The notes under the pieces were generated by a model. The model was not told the DNA's origin, ran no database searches, and saw nothing but the letters and a program-made list of their open reading frames with translations. A stretch of 64,000 nucleotides of DNA from Streptomyces sp. NBC_01232. GTDB lineage: Bacteria > Actinomycetota > Actinomycetes > Streptomycetales > Streptomycetaceae. The position numbers and the translations under genes are program-made. The stretch is taken from contig NZ_CP108518.1 of assembly GCF_035989885.1 (NCBI RefSeq), forward strand, positions 8,113,001 to 8,177,000, read 5' to 3'. This document shows, piece by piece, positions 35,265-44,004 of this stretch; within the stretch, counting starts at the first letter, position 1; each line of letters starts with the position of its first letter.

Positions 35265-36629
35265 TCAGCGGCCGGACGGCGCATCCTGCAGGCGGCCCGT
35301 CACCACCAGGTTGCCGTCGGGGGTGCGGCGTGCGAGGTCTCCGGTGCGGAACCAGCCGTCGGGGGTGAAGGAGCGTGCGTTGAGGTCGGGCGCCCGGTAG
35401 TAGCCGCGAGGCGTGCAGGGGCCGCGGGCGATGAGTTCGCCCGGCTCGCCGTCGGGCACCTCCGCGCCGTCGGCGCCGACCACGCGGATCTCGTCGTCGG
35501 GCGAGAGCGGGCGGCCCTGTGTGGAGAGCACGCTCTCGTCCGGATCGGCGGGCCGGGTGAGCGTGAGCGGTCCCTCGGCCCGGCCCGACACCTGCTGCAC
35601 GCGGCAGCCCAGTTCGGGACCCACGCGTACGGCGGTCGCCCGGGGCAGGGGAGCGCCGCCGATCTGCACGAGACGCAGACTGCTCACATCGGCCCGGACC
35701 GACGCGAGCGCGTCCAGCCAGCCCTCGGCGACGGCGGGCACCACCGACGTGACGGTGACCCGCTCCCGTTCGATGACCGGGAAGCACGCGGCGGGGTCCG
35801 CGCTCTCGGCCAGCACGACGGTGCCGCCGACCGAGAGGGTGCCGACGATGCCGGGGCAGCCGAAGGCGAAGTTGTCCCCGGCGGGCAGCGCGGCGAGGTA
35901 GACGTCGTCCTCGGTGAGCGACACCAGCCCGGCGGCGGCCCGCACCTGGTAGGCGTAGTCGTTGTGGGTGCGCGGCACGAGCGCGGGCTCCGCGCCCGCA
36001 CCGTCGGAGAGCAGGAAGAAGGCCACCTGGGCGGCGCTCTGCGGGAGCGGCCGCTCCGGCGGTGAGTCGACGGAGGCCAAGGGGTAGTACTGGCAGCCCG
36101 CCGCGTCGATGCTGAAGCCGCCGTACGGGGACGCCTCGCCAGGCGCCTCCAGGGTGAACACCCGCCGCAGGAAAGGCCCTCGGGCCGCGATGTCCGCCGC
36201 CATCGCCACGAGGTCGAACCCCTCGTGGGCCGGCGGCCCGACGTGACCCACGGCCTGGCTGACCCGCACGAGGCGGGACACCTCGGCCGCCCGGTGCGTC
36301 ACCGGGCAGAGCACGGGGACCACGCCGGTGCGCATCAGCGCGAAGACGGTGATGACGAACTCGGGAACGTTCGGCAGCTGGACGACGACCCGCTGCCCGG
36401 GCCGCAGGCCGCGCAGCCGGAAGCCGGCGGCCATCCGGTCCACGCGCCGGTTCAGTTGCGCGTACGTGACGCGGGTGCCGCCGTGCACGAGCGCGGTCCG
36501 CGGCCCGTGGTGCCGGGCCCAGCCGCGGAGCAGGTTGTCGAGCGTGTTGCCCTGCCAGTGCCCGGCCGCCCAGTAGCGGTCGACGAACGCCTCGGGCCAG
36601 GGGGTACAGCCGTCGAGCATGGGTGTCAT
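35265..36629 (-). CDS. Degenerate 2,3-dihydroxybenzoate-AMP-ligase-like protein, C-terminal domain missing
   Basis: A 454-residue relative of EntE/DhbE, which adenylate dihydroxybenzoate. The body aligns with EntE from its opening (WPEAFVDRYWAAGHWQGNTL) through ALVPRTHNDYAYQVRAAAG, GDNFAFGCPGIVGTLSVGGT and GELIARGPCTPRGYYRAPDL. Two things are wrong for an enzyme. The phosphate-binding loop, normally SGGTTGTPK, reads SDGAGAEPA. The protein also ends at VVTGRLQDAPSGR, about 80-100 residues early, so the C-terminal domain with the catalytic lysine is absent. FGMAEG is changed to SGRAEG. ATG 36629 has GAGGA five bases upstream. It cannot be expected to adenylate. Confidence 0.82.
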   Translation of the reverse strand: MTPMLDGCTPWPEAFVDRYWAAGHWQGNTLDNLLRGWARHHGPRTALVHGGTRVTYAQLNRRVDRMAAGFRLRGLRPGQRVVVQLPNVPEFVITVFALMRTGVVPVLCPVTHRAAEVSRLVRVSQAVGHVGPPAHEGFDLVAMAADIAARGPFLRRVFTLEAPGEASPYGGFSIDAAGCQYYPLASVDSPPERPLPQSAAQVAFFLLSDGAGAEPALVPRTHNDYAYQVRAAAGLVSLTEDDVYLAALPAGDNFAFGCPGIVGTLSVGGTVVLAESADPAACFPVIERERVTVTSVVPAVAEGWLDALASVRADVSSLRLVQIGGAPLPRATAVRVGPELGCRVQQVSGRAEGPLTLTRPADPDESVLSTQGRPLSPDDEIRVVGADGAEVPDGEPGELIARGPCTPRGYYRAPDLNARSFTPDGWFRTGDLARRTPDGNLVVTGRLQDAPSGR

Positions 36630-36865
36630 TCGCTTCCTCGGGACCGACCTCGTCGTGTTGACCCCGGCAAGCCAAGCCCCCAACACGCGCCCGAGCAATG
36701 CGCGTTCCGGACCATGCGCGCGCCGCACCCTCGGCGGAACGTCCAAGGAGCCCCGTCGCCCGGGAGCACGGCCGGGACCCGGTCCGGTGTCGGTTATCGT
36801 CCTCACAAATGATCGACAACCGGGTGGGTCCGCTCCTGGCCCCGCCCGGAAGGGGGAAGAACACC

Positions 36866-37443
36866 ATGCGCCACCGAACCGCCGTCGTGCGAGCGGCCTG
36901 CCTGGCCGCGACCGTGCTGACGACCGCCGCGCTGTCCGCCTGCGGCTCCTCCGAGCCCGCCGCCCCGCGCGAGGACAGGGCGGCCCCCAGCCCTTCGGGA
37001 GTCCGACGACCGTGAGCGAGGACGTCCGGATCACGGCCGCCGCCGAGGGGTTCATGAAGGCGTGGATGCTCGACCCGGCCGACGTCAAGGCCATGTGCGA
37101 GCACGAAACCAAGGCGGCACGACCCAACTTCAGCGATGACGGCGGAACGGTCGACGGCTGCGTCGCCGCACGCAAGTCCCTGACCGAACGGACCCCGGAG
37201 CCGGGTGCAGCGCCGCTGCGGTTCACCATCGACCACATCCAGGACGTGAAGGCGTCCCGGAAGCACCCGGCCGGCAAGGGAGTCCTCGCCACGGGCCAGC
37301 GCGACGGTGGCAAGCCCTTCCGCTATGCGCTCCGCCTCATCCTCGAGGACGGCCAGTGGCGGGTGGAGCAGGACGAGGACGTGAGGAGCCGCTACAACCA
37401 CACGGCCGACCCGGTCGCCGACGTCCTGTGGTCCATGGGGTGA
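36866..37443 (+). pseudogene. Small lipoprotein, apparently frameshifted
   Basis: From ATG 36866 (AGGGGGAAGA upstream) a lipoprotein signal is read (VVRAACLAATVLTTAALSAC), then a short linker, and the frame stops at 37015. The continuation VRITAAAEGFMKAWMLDP, followed by MCEHETKAARPNFSDDGG and ending SRYNHTADPVADVLWSMG, is in another frame from the Pro-rich linker on, up to the stop at 37443. One missing C in the run 36984-36988 would join them into about 190 residues. Alternatively a GTG at 37012 overlapping the stop could start a separate 143-residue protein, but that would have no export signal. Confidence 0.7.
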
Positions 37444-37516
37444 CCCGGCGCGGGCCGTGGCGGTCCGGCGGTCTCCGCCGTGCCGCCCGGCTCCGGCGGT
37501 CGGGGGCGGGCCGTGC

Positions 37517-37903
37517 TCAGGGGGTGTCCGCCGTCTTGCGCGGGGTGGTCTGCTGGACCGCCCAGCCGTTGCCGTCCGGGTCGGAGAAATAGACGAAGGA
37601 GCCCCACGGCAGGTCCTGGATCTCGGTCACCTCCACCCCCCGACCGCGCAGGTCCTCGTACGCCTCCTCGATGTCCGTGACGACCACCTGCATGTTGTCC
37701 AGCGACCCCGGGGTCATCCGGGTCAGCCCCCTGCCGATCGCGATCGAGCACGCCGAGCCCGGTGGGGTCAGCTGGACGAAGCGGATGTCCTCGCTGACGG
37801 TGACGTCGTGGTCGGCGTTGAAGCCGAGCTTCTCGTAGAAGGCCTTGGCCCGGTCGACATCGCTGACGGGGACGGCGACGAGTTCCAGTTTGATGTCCAT
37901 CAC
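37517..37903 (-). CDS. VOC-family (glyoxalase-like) protein
   Basis: A 128-residue vicinal-oxygen-chelate protein: DIKLELVAVPVSDVDRAKAF, YEKLGFNADHDVTVSEDIRF, and a C-terminal DLPWGSFVYFSDPDGNGWAV typical of the family. Such proteins are glyoxalases, dioxygenases or drug-binding resistance proteins. It follows the ABC exporter gene after four bases and is surely co-transcribed, so a role in detoxification or drug binding with the exporter is plausible but inferred. Confidence 0.9.
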   Translation of the reverse strand: MMDIKLELVAVPVSDVDRAKAFYEKLGFNADHDVTVSEDIRFVQLTPPGSACSIAIGRGLTRMTPGSLDNMQVVVTDIEEAYEDLRGRGVEVTEIQDLPWGSFVYFSDPDGNGWAVQQTTPRKTADTP

Positions 37904-37907
37904 AGCA

Positions 37908-39797
37908 TCATGCTCCCGACACCGGTGCCTCGCCGCCCGACACCGCGAACTGGGTGCGGTACAGCTCCTCGTAGCGGCCGCCGGCCGCCAGCAGCCCGGT
38001 GTGCGTGCCCCGTTCCACGATCCGGCCGTCCTCGACCACCAGGATCAGGTCCGCCGCCTGCACGGTCGACAGCCGGTGCGCGATCACCACCGCGGTCCGG
38101 CCCGCCAGGGCCTCGCCCAGGGCCTCCTGCACCGCGGCCTCCGAGGTCGAGTCCAGGTGCGCGGTGGCCTCGTCGAGGATCACCACGCGCTGCCGGGCCA
38201 GCAGCAGCCGGGCGATGGTCAGCCGCTGCCGCTCCCCGCCCGACAGCCGGTACCCGCGCTCCCCGACCACCGTGTCCAGGCCGTCCGGCAGTGAGGCGAC
38301 GAGCCCGTCGAGGCGCGAGCGCCGCAGGGCCTCCCAGATCTCCTCCTCGGAGGCCTCCGGCCGGGCCAGCAGCAGATTGGCCCGCACCGACTCGTGGAAG
38401 AGGTGTCCGTCCTGGGTGACCATGCCGAGCGTGTCGCGGATCGACTCGGCCGAAAGGTCCCGTACGTCGATCCCGCCCAGGCGGACCGCGCCCGCGTCCG
38501 CGTCGTACAGCCGGGGCAGCAGCTGCGCGATCGTCGACTTGCCGGCGCCGGAGGAGCCGACCAGGGCGACCATCTGGCCCGGCTCGGCCCGGAAGGACAC
38601 CTCGTGCAGCACCTGCGTCCCGCCCCGGGCGTCGAGGGTGGCGACCTCCTCCAGGGAGGCGAGCGAGACCTTGTCGGCGGCGGGGTATCCGAAGGAGACC
38701 CGGTCGAACTCCACGGCCACCGGCCCTTCCGGGACCCGGCGGGCGTCCGGCTTCTGTGCGATGAGCGGCTGCAGGTCGAGGATCTCGAAGACCCGCTCGA
38801 AGCTCACCATTGCGCTCATCACCTCGACGCGGGCCCCGGCGAGCGCGGTCAGCGGGGCGTACAGCCGGGTCAGGAGCAGGGCGAGGGCGACGACGGAACC
38901 GGCGTCGAGCGAGCCGCGCAGGGCGTAGTACCCGCCGAGCCCGTAGACCAGCGCGAGGGCCAGGGCCGAGACGAGGGTGAGGGCGGTGATGAAGGCCGAC
39001 TGGGCCATTGCCGTACGGATCCCGATGTCGCGTACGCGGGCCGCGCGGGCCGCGAACTCCGCGGACTCGTCGGCCGGCCGCCCGAAGAGCTTCACCAGCG
39101 TCGCGCCGGGCGCCGAGAACCGCTCGGTCATCTGGGTGCCCATCGCCGCGTCCAGCGCTGAGGCCTCCCGCTGCATCGCCGCCATCCGTGCGCCCATCCG
39201 GCGGGCCGGCAGCACGAACACCGGCAGCAGCACCAGCGCCAGCAGGGTGATCTGCCAGGAGATGCTGAGCATCACCACGAGGGTCAGCAGCAGGGTGACC
39301 GTGTTGGAGACCACCCCCGACAGGGTGTTGCTGAAGGCCCGCTGGGCGCCGATCACGTCATTGTTGAGGCGGCTGACCAGGGCTCCGGTCCGGGTCCGGG
39401 TGAAGAAGGCGACCGGCATCCGCTGCACGTGGTCGAAGACCGCCGTCCGCAGGTCCAGGATCAGCCCCTCGCCGAGGGTGGCGGACAGCCGGCGGGTCAG
39501 CAGCCCTAGCCCCGCCTCCGCGACCGCGATCACCGCGATGAGCAGGGCCAGCCGGGTGACCGCGCCGCTGTCGCGCCCCTCCACGATGGTGGTGACGACC
39601 CGGCTGGCGAGCACCGGCGTGGCCACCGCGAGCAGGGCGGTCACCACGCTCAGCAGAAGGAAGAGGGTGAGCCCGCGGCGGTGCGGGCGGGCGAAGGCGG
39701 CGACGCGGCGCAGGCCGGCCCGGGAGAACGGGCGACGGTCCTGCTGGGCGTTGATCGCGCTGTGGAGCGACGTCCAGGCGGTGACTTCCATGTCCAT
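37908..39797 (-). CDS. ABC exporter half-transporter (membrane domain plus ATPase)
   Basis: A 629-residue half-transporter. Residues 35-330 form a type-I exporter membrane domain with six helices; the ATPase follows with Walker A GSSGAGKSTIAQLLP, signature LSGGERQRLTIARLLLA, Walker B VVILDEATAHLD and the H-loop AHRLSTV. The segment at about 375-390 (LASLEEVATLDARGG) is a short insertion ahead of the ATPase core. It begins at ATG 39797, only eight bases after a -10-like hexamer, so the transcript is probably leaderless. It forms an operon with the VOC gene. It may act as a homodimer, since no second half-transporter is adjacent. Confidence 0.95.
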   Translation of the reverse strand: MDMEVTAWTSLHSAINAQQDRRPFSRAGLRRVAAFARPHRRGLTLFLLLSVVTALLAVATPVLASRVVTTIVEGRDSGAVTRLALLIAVIAVAEAGLGLLTRRLSATLGEGLILDLRTAVFDHVQRMPVAFFTRTRTGALVSRLNNDVIGAQRAFSNTLSGVVSNTVTLLLTLVVMLSISWQITLLALVLLPVFVLPARRMGARMAAMQREASALDAAMGTQMTERFSAPGATLVKLFGRPADESAEFAARAARVRDIGIRTAMAQSAFITALTLVSALALALVYGLGGYYALRGSLDAGSVVALALLLTRLYAPLTALAGARVEVMSAMVSFERVFEILDLQPLIAQKPDARRVPEGPVAVEFDRVSFGYPAADKVSLASLEEVATLDARGGTQVLHEVSFRAEPGQMVALVGSSGAGKSTIAQLLPRLYDADAGAVRLGGIDVRDLSAESIRDTLGMVTQDGHLFHESVRANLLLARPEASEEEIWEALRRSRLDGLVASLPDGLDTVVGERGYRLSGGERQRLTIARLLLARQRVVILDEATAHLDSTSEAAVQEALGEALAGRTAVVIAHRLSTVQAADLILVVEDGRIVERGTHTGLLAAGGRYEELYRTQFAVSGGEAPVSGA

Positions 39798-39804
39798 GGC
39801 TCGA

Positions 39805-39835
39805 ACGCTAGGACCTCAACCGAGCTCGAGGTCAA
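39805..39835 (-). promoter_or_regulatory. MerR/SoxR-type promoter of the exporter-VOC operon
   Basis: On the minus strand TTGACC (39830-39835) and TAGCGT (39805-39810) are separated by 19 bases, the overlong spacer used by MerR-family activators. The spacer holds the dyad ACCTCAA-N6-TCGAGGT (39813-39832), close to the SoxR box CCTCAAGTTAACTTGAGG. Transcription would start at about the ATG. Confidence 0.7.
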
Positions 39836-39937
39836 GGCATGCGTTACGGACCGCCCGTACGGGAAGCCAACTCCTGCTCCATGGAGGGATATACGCGACC
39901 GCCACCCCTTGTCGGTGCCCGGTGGCATCATCGGTTC

Positions 39938-42031
39938 ATGACGCAGGGATCCGAGTCCGTACGTTTCGGCAAGCGAACCACCGACACCGTCCTGCACCGC
40001 TTCGAGCAATGGGCCCGGGACACCCCCGGAGCCCGCGCGCTCATCGCCGGCCCGGACAGCCTGACCTACGGGGAACTGGACGCGCGCGCCGACCTGCTGG
40101 CGCGCCGTCTCCTCGACTCCGGCCTGCCGCCCGGCGGACTCGTCGCCATCGGCACCGCCCGGCAGAGCGAACTGGTCGTCGCCCTCCTCGCCGCCCTCAA
40201 GGCCGGCGGGGCCTACACCGTGATCGACGTCCGCGCCCCGCGCAGCGGGCGTCGGCAGCTCACCGCGGCCGAGCCCCACGTCCTGCTCACCGACGCCGCC
40301 CAGCAGGCCGCCCTCGACAACGGCAGCGGCTTGCGGGTGATCCGGCTCGACGCGCAGACCACCGCGATCGGCGGACCGCGCACCGAACGGCCGGCCGAGC
40401 CCTCCGGCGGGCCTTCCGGCGGGCCTTCCGCCGGGCCTTCCGCCGGGCCTTCCGGGCCGGCCGCCCCGTCACCCGGCCGCACCGCCGTCGTCCTGTTCAC
40501 CGGGGCGGCCGAGCCGCGCGCGGTCCGCGTGGGCCACGGGATGCTCCTGGCCGCCCACGAGGGCTGGGCCGAGGTGGCCCGGCCGACCCCGCAGGACCGG
40601 CACCTGTTCACGGCCGGTACGGACGTCACCGCCTTCGCCGCGGGCTGGACCCGGGCCCTGTGCTCGGGCGGCGCCCTCGTGCTCTCCCCGCGCTCCGACC
40701 GGAAGCCCGAGGACATCCGCGCGGCCCTCGAGACCGACCGCGTCACCGTCCTGCACACCGACCCGGCCGGCGCCACCCGGCTGCTGATCGAGGACGCGCC
40801 ACCGGCGGCCGCCGGCCCGCCCGGCCACCGCGGTGCGGACCCCGCCTGCCGTTCGCTGCGGCTGCTCGCCGTCTCGGGCGACCGGCTCTACCTCGACGAG
40901 CAGGCCACCCTGCAGGTCCTGCTGCGCCCCGGTGCGCGCGTGCTCAACATCTACGGATCCGCGGAGTGCGCCGGCGTCGGCACCTGGTTCGAACTGGCCC
41001 AGCTGCCGCACCCGTTGGACGACCCGGAAACGATCTCCCTGCTCGGCACCGCGTTCCCCGGCTTCCGGGCCGACGTGCACGGCGGGGAGATCCGCATCGT
41101 TCCGCCGGACGGCGGTGACGCGATACCCACCGGCGACCTCGGCCTCCTCCGCGACGACGGGCTGCTGGAGTTCGGCGGCCGCATCCGGGACCGGATCACC
41201 CTGCCCGGCGGCCGCATCGTCGACCCGTACCCCGTGGAGTCCGCGATCCGCAGCCACGAGGGCATCGGCGCGGTCATCCTGAAGGGAGTGGACGGCCCGC
41301 GCGGCCCGCGGCGGCTCGTCGCCTACGTGGCCCCACCGCCCGGGGGACCGACCCGGACCCCGGCGGCCGTGCTGCCGGACATCGAGGGGCTGCGCGACCA
41401 CCTGGCGGGCAAGGTGCTCCGTGAGGAATCCCCGCGCACCGTGATCCGGCTGCGCAACCTGCCCCGCAACGCGGCGGGCCGGGAGGACCGGGACGCCCTG
41501 CCGCTTCCCATCCTGCCCGCGGCGGCGGCGCGGCGCGGCGGCGCCAAGTCCGGCAAGTACGGTTCCGCCCCGGGCGGCCAGGAGGGGATGCCGGCGTCCT
41601 GTGCGGCGGGCTGCGGGGGCGTCCTGGGCTTCGTCGCGCTGATCATCACCAATCTCCTGTGGCCCGGATCGACCGACCTCACCGGAGTGCCGCAGCCCTG
41701 GGCGTTCCTGTTCTCCGTCCTCTACCTCTTCGAGTGCCTCGCCTTCGGCATCGGCCTGGTGTTCCTGTTCGGCGGCCGCGCCCGGATGCGGCGTCAGCGC
41801 CGCAGCCCCGCCCTCACGGTGGCGGCCCATCTGGCCGTGTCCTACCTGCTGTTGGCCTGGTGGCCGCAGGACAACCTCTACCGGCTGGCAGCCAAACAGG
41901 ACTGGCCGCTCCAGGCCGCCCTCGTCTACACCTTCAACGTCCCGCTGATGATCGCGGGCGCCGTCGCCGCGGCCTACGTCGTCGCCAGGCCGGCGGACCC
42001 CTTCGACTTCCACGACCCCCTCGACGACTGA
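39938..42031 (+). CDS. Membrane-anchored degenerate adenylation-domain protein
   Basis: A 697-residue protein. Residues 10-540 follow the AMP-binding fold: VLHRFEQWARDTPGARALIA, LTYGELDARADLLARRL, LKAGGAYTVID, NIYGSAECAGVGTWFE and DRITLPGGRIVDPYPVESAI. The phosphate loop (usually TSGSTGxPKG) reads FTGAAEPRAVRV, and the C-terminal catalytic lysine motif (NGKVDR) reads AAGREDR, so activity is doubtful. A Gly/Pro/Ser repeat (residues 155-175) comes from a 12-base DNA repeat. Residues 555-680 hold about four transmembrane helices, beginning GVLGFVALIITNLLW. ATG 39938 fits the family opening. It converges on the GNAT-ATP-grasp gene. Confidence 0.8.
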   Translation: MTQGSESVRFGKRTTDTVLHRFEQWARDTPGARALIAGPDSLTYGELDARADLLARRLLDSGLPPGGLVAIGTARQSELVVALLAALKAGGAYTVIDVRAPRSGRRQLTAAEPHVLLTDAAQQAALDNGSGLRVIRLDAQTTAIGGPRTERPAEPSGGPSGGPSAGPSAGPSGPAAPSPGRTAVVLFTGAAEPRAVRVGHGMLLAAHEGWAEVARPTPQDRHLFTAGTDVTAFAAGWTRALCSGGALVLSPRSDRKPEDIRAALETDRVTVLHTDPAGATRLLIEDAPPAAAGPPGHRGADPACRSLRLLAVSGDRLYLDEQATLQVLLRPGARVLNIYGSAECAGVGTWFELAQLPHPLDDPETISLLGTAFPGFRADVHGGEIRIVPPDGGDAIPTGDLGLLRDDGLLEFGGRIRDRITLPGGRIVDPYPVESAIRSHEGIGAVILKGVDGPRGPRRLVAYVAPPPGGPTRTPAAVLPDIEGLRDHLAGKVLREESPRTVIRLRNLPRNAAGREDRDALPLPILPAAAARRGGAKSGKYGSAPGGQEGMPASCAAGCGGVLGFVALIITNLLWPGSTDLTGVPQPWAFLFSVLYLFECLAFGIGLVFLFGGRARMRRQRRSPALTVAAHLAVSYLLLAWWPQDNLYRLAAKQDWPLQAALVYTFNVPLMIAGAVAAAYVVARPADPFDFHDPLDD
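40400..40459 (+). repeat. 12-base coding repeat, five units
   Basis: Five near-identical units of ccttccgSSggg inside the adenylation-like gene, encoding repeats of Gly-Pro-Ser-Gly/Ala in a linker. Unit number is likely to vary between strains. Confidence 0.85.
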
Positions 42032-42036
42032 CCGGA

Positions 42037-42105
42037 CCGCCGCCTGGACCGCCGGCCCGACCGCCGACTGCCGCCCGACCGCCGATCGGACCGCCGCCGA
42101 CCGGT
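42037..42105. repeat. Short GACCGCCG repeats in a convergent gap
   Basis: At least five occurrences of gaccgcc, spaced 9-16 bases, fill the 90-base gap between two convergent genes. Folded pairs with the ggcggtc complement are not seen, so this is not a clear terminator. Confidence 0.5.
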
Positions 42106-42121
42106 CGGCAGTGCGGGCCGG

Positions 42122-43909
42122 TCACGGCGCGGCGAACACCGCCCCGACCGCCAGGGCCTCGGCCCGGACCAGCGCCTCGGCCGCGTCCAGCGCCTCCTCG
42201 CTGCGCGCGGCCACCAGCACACCCAGCCAGGGCGCGGGCTCGAAGGCACCCGTCGGGATCGCGGGAACGAACACCGCCCCGAGCCCGGCGCAGCCCCGCA
42301 CCAGGGCCGCGCACAACTCGTCCAGCTGGGCCTCGGGCAGCCGCGCGCCCAGCTCCACCCGGTCGGCGATCCGTACGAGGTGACCCGCGCCCCGCAGCAC
42401 GTCGAGCCGCGCCGCCACCATGAAGGCGATCGACGGCCCGGTCAGCCGCAGGTTCGTCTCGGTCGGCGCGAGCCGCCCCTCCCCGTCGGCCACGAAGTCC
42501 ACGTCGAACCAGCCCCGGTAGCCGGAATCCGCCAGTTCCCGGCCCACCGCCGACCCGAAGGCGAGGAGGGGCTTCTCCGCCCAATTCGGCACCACGCCGG
42601 GCCCCACCGTCGCACCCCGGTAGCAGCCGTCGTCCGTCACGTCCATCACCGCCCCGCCGACGTCGTGTACACGGCCCGCGTCGTCGACGAACCCGTCGTA
42701 CGTCAGGTCGCGCGGACCGCCGGGCCCTGCACCGGCACCCTCCCCGCCCCCGGCCGCCGGACCGCCGACGTACTCCTCCACCAGCAGCGGCCCGCGCGGC
42801 AGCCGGCGCACTACGGCCAGGGCCCCGCCCGCGGCGCGGACCTGCGCGGGGGTGACCACCGTGGTGCCCGAACCCCCGACACCGTGCTCCGATTTCAGAA
42901 CAGTGCTCTCACCCGCCCTGGTCCGGGCCGCCAGCAGCCGGGCCGCCGACCATCGCCCGCGGGCCGGCCACTGCCGGGGGAGCACGATCCCCGGATGCCC
43001 GCCGTCCGCCAGGATCCGCCCGAACAGCCCGTGCGCCGCGGACTTCGACTCGTAGCGGAGCTCCCCGGGCCGCCACGGCCGGCCCGCCAGCAGACCGAAC
43101 GCCGGGGTGCGCCCCCACGGTACGAGGGGCAGCCCGGCCCCGGTGAGCCGCGCGGCCAGCGCCGGCCGGGCCCGTACGGCATCGGCAAGGCCCGGATCCC
43201 CGTCCACCAGCCCGTCGTGGACCTCCACGCCGGTCCAGCCCAGCTGCCGGCAGACCAGCTCGGTCCAGCCGCTCGGCACCGCCCGCGGCAGCACCAGCAC
43301 GGCCGGGTACGGGCTGTAGAAGGCGGCGAGGCAGGCGTAGTGGTGCGCGGGCCGCTGCTCCCGGTCCAGGGTGGCGTCGCCGAACTGTGCGTTGAACTCG
43401 CCGACGTTGCCCAGGTGCACGGCCCGCCCGCCACCGGTCCAGGCCCGCGCCCAGCCGGCCAGCGGGGCGGGGCTCACCTCGAAGCGGACCAGGGCGGCGG
43501 CCGGGTCCGGTGCGGCCCGGGCCACGGCCCCCATCGCCCGGTAGAACCCGGCCGCGTGCGGATCGGAGTCGATCACCAGCCGGCGCACGCCCAGCTCGGC
43601 GGCCCGCCGCAGCACGTCCCGGTACAGCAGCCGGCCCACGCCCTGTCCGACGGCCGACGGCTCCACGAAGAGCAGCCCCAGCCGTGCGAGCGGGCCGGCG
43701 CCCTCGAGAGAGGAGACCCCGAGCACCTCGCCCCGGCCGTTCTCGGCCACGACGATACGGCGGGCGGTCACGTCTTCGGCCCGGATCCGCAGCTCCTCCG
43801 CACACGCGGCGAGGAACCCGCGGTCGTAGCCCCAGTACGCCTTGGACCGCATCACCAGCCCGGTCAGGTCCTCCGCCTCGGCCGGTCGAGCGGCCCTGAC
43901 CTTTACCAT
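42122..43909 (-). CDS. GNAT acetyltransferase fused to an ATP-grasp ligase
   Basis: A 595-residue fusion. Residues 1-145 are a GNAT domain (LGLLFVEPSAVGQGVGRLLY is the acetyl-CoA loop, DSDPHAAGFYRAMGA the end). Residues 170-320 look like a pre-ATP-grasp region (HLGNVGEFNAQFGD). Residues 325-500 are an ATP-grasp core: VLKSEHGVGGSGTTVV, GPLLVEEYVGG, GWFDVDFVADGEG and the metal-binding PTETNLRLTGPS, similar to PGM1-like peptide ligases. The C-terminal 90 residues resemble those of such ligases. GGGGAGG precedes the ATG. It is divergent from a DUF350 gene 95 bases away. It would join a carboxylate to an amine using ATP; substrates are unknown. Confidence 0.87.
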   Translation of the reverse strand: MVKVRAARPAEAEDLTGLVMRSKAYWGYDRGFLAACAEELRIRAEDVTARRIVVAENGRGEVLGVSSLEGAGPLARLGLLFVEPSAVGQGVGRLLYRDVLRRAAELGVRRLVIDSDPHAAGFYRAMGAVARAAPDPAAALVRFEVSPAPLAGWARAWTGGGRAVHLGNVGEFNAQFGDATLDREQRPAHHYACLAAFYSPYPAVLVLPRAVPSGWTELVCRQLGWTGVEVHDGLVDGDPGLADAVRARPALAARLTGAGLPLVPWGRTPAFGLLAGRPWRPGELRYESKSAAHGLFGRILADGGHPGIVLPRQWPARGRWSAARLLAARTRAGESTVLKSEHGVGGSGTTVVTPAQVRAAGGALAVVRRLPRGPLLVEEYVGGPAAGGGEGAGAGPGGPRDLTYDGFVDDAGRVHDVGGAVMDVTDDGCYRGATVGPGVVPNWAEKPLLAFGSAVGRELADSGYRGWFDVDFVADGEGRLAPTETNLRLTGPSIAFMVAARLDVLRGAGHLVRIADRVELGARLPEAQLDELCAALVRGCAGLGAVFVPAIPTGAFEPAPWLGVLVAARSEEALDAAEALVRAEALAVGAVFAAP

Positions 43910-44004
43910 CTGCTGACCTCCCCATGGTCCGCGTCAAGGCCGTGCGATAGATTCGGCCTCTCCACGGCACATACTTTCCCACCCACGCGGAGACAGGCTT
44001 CTCA

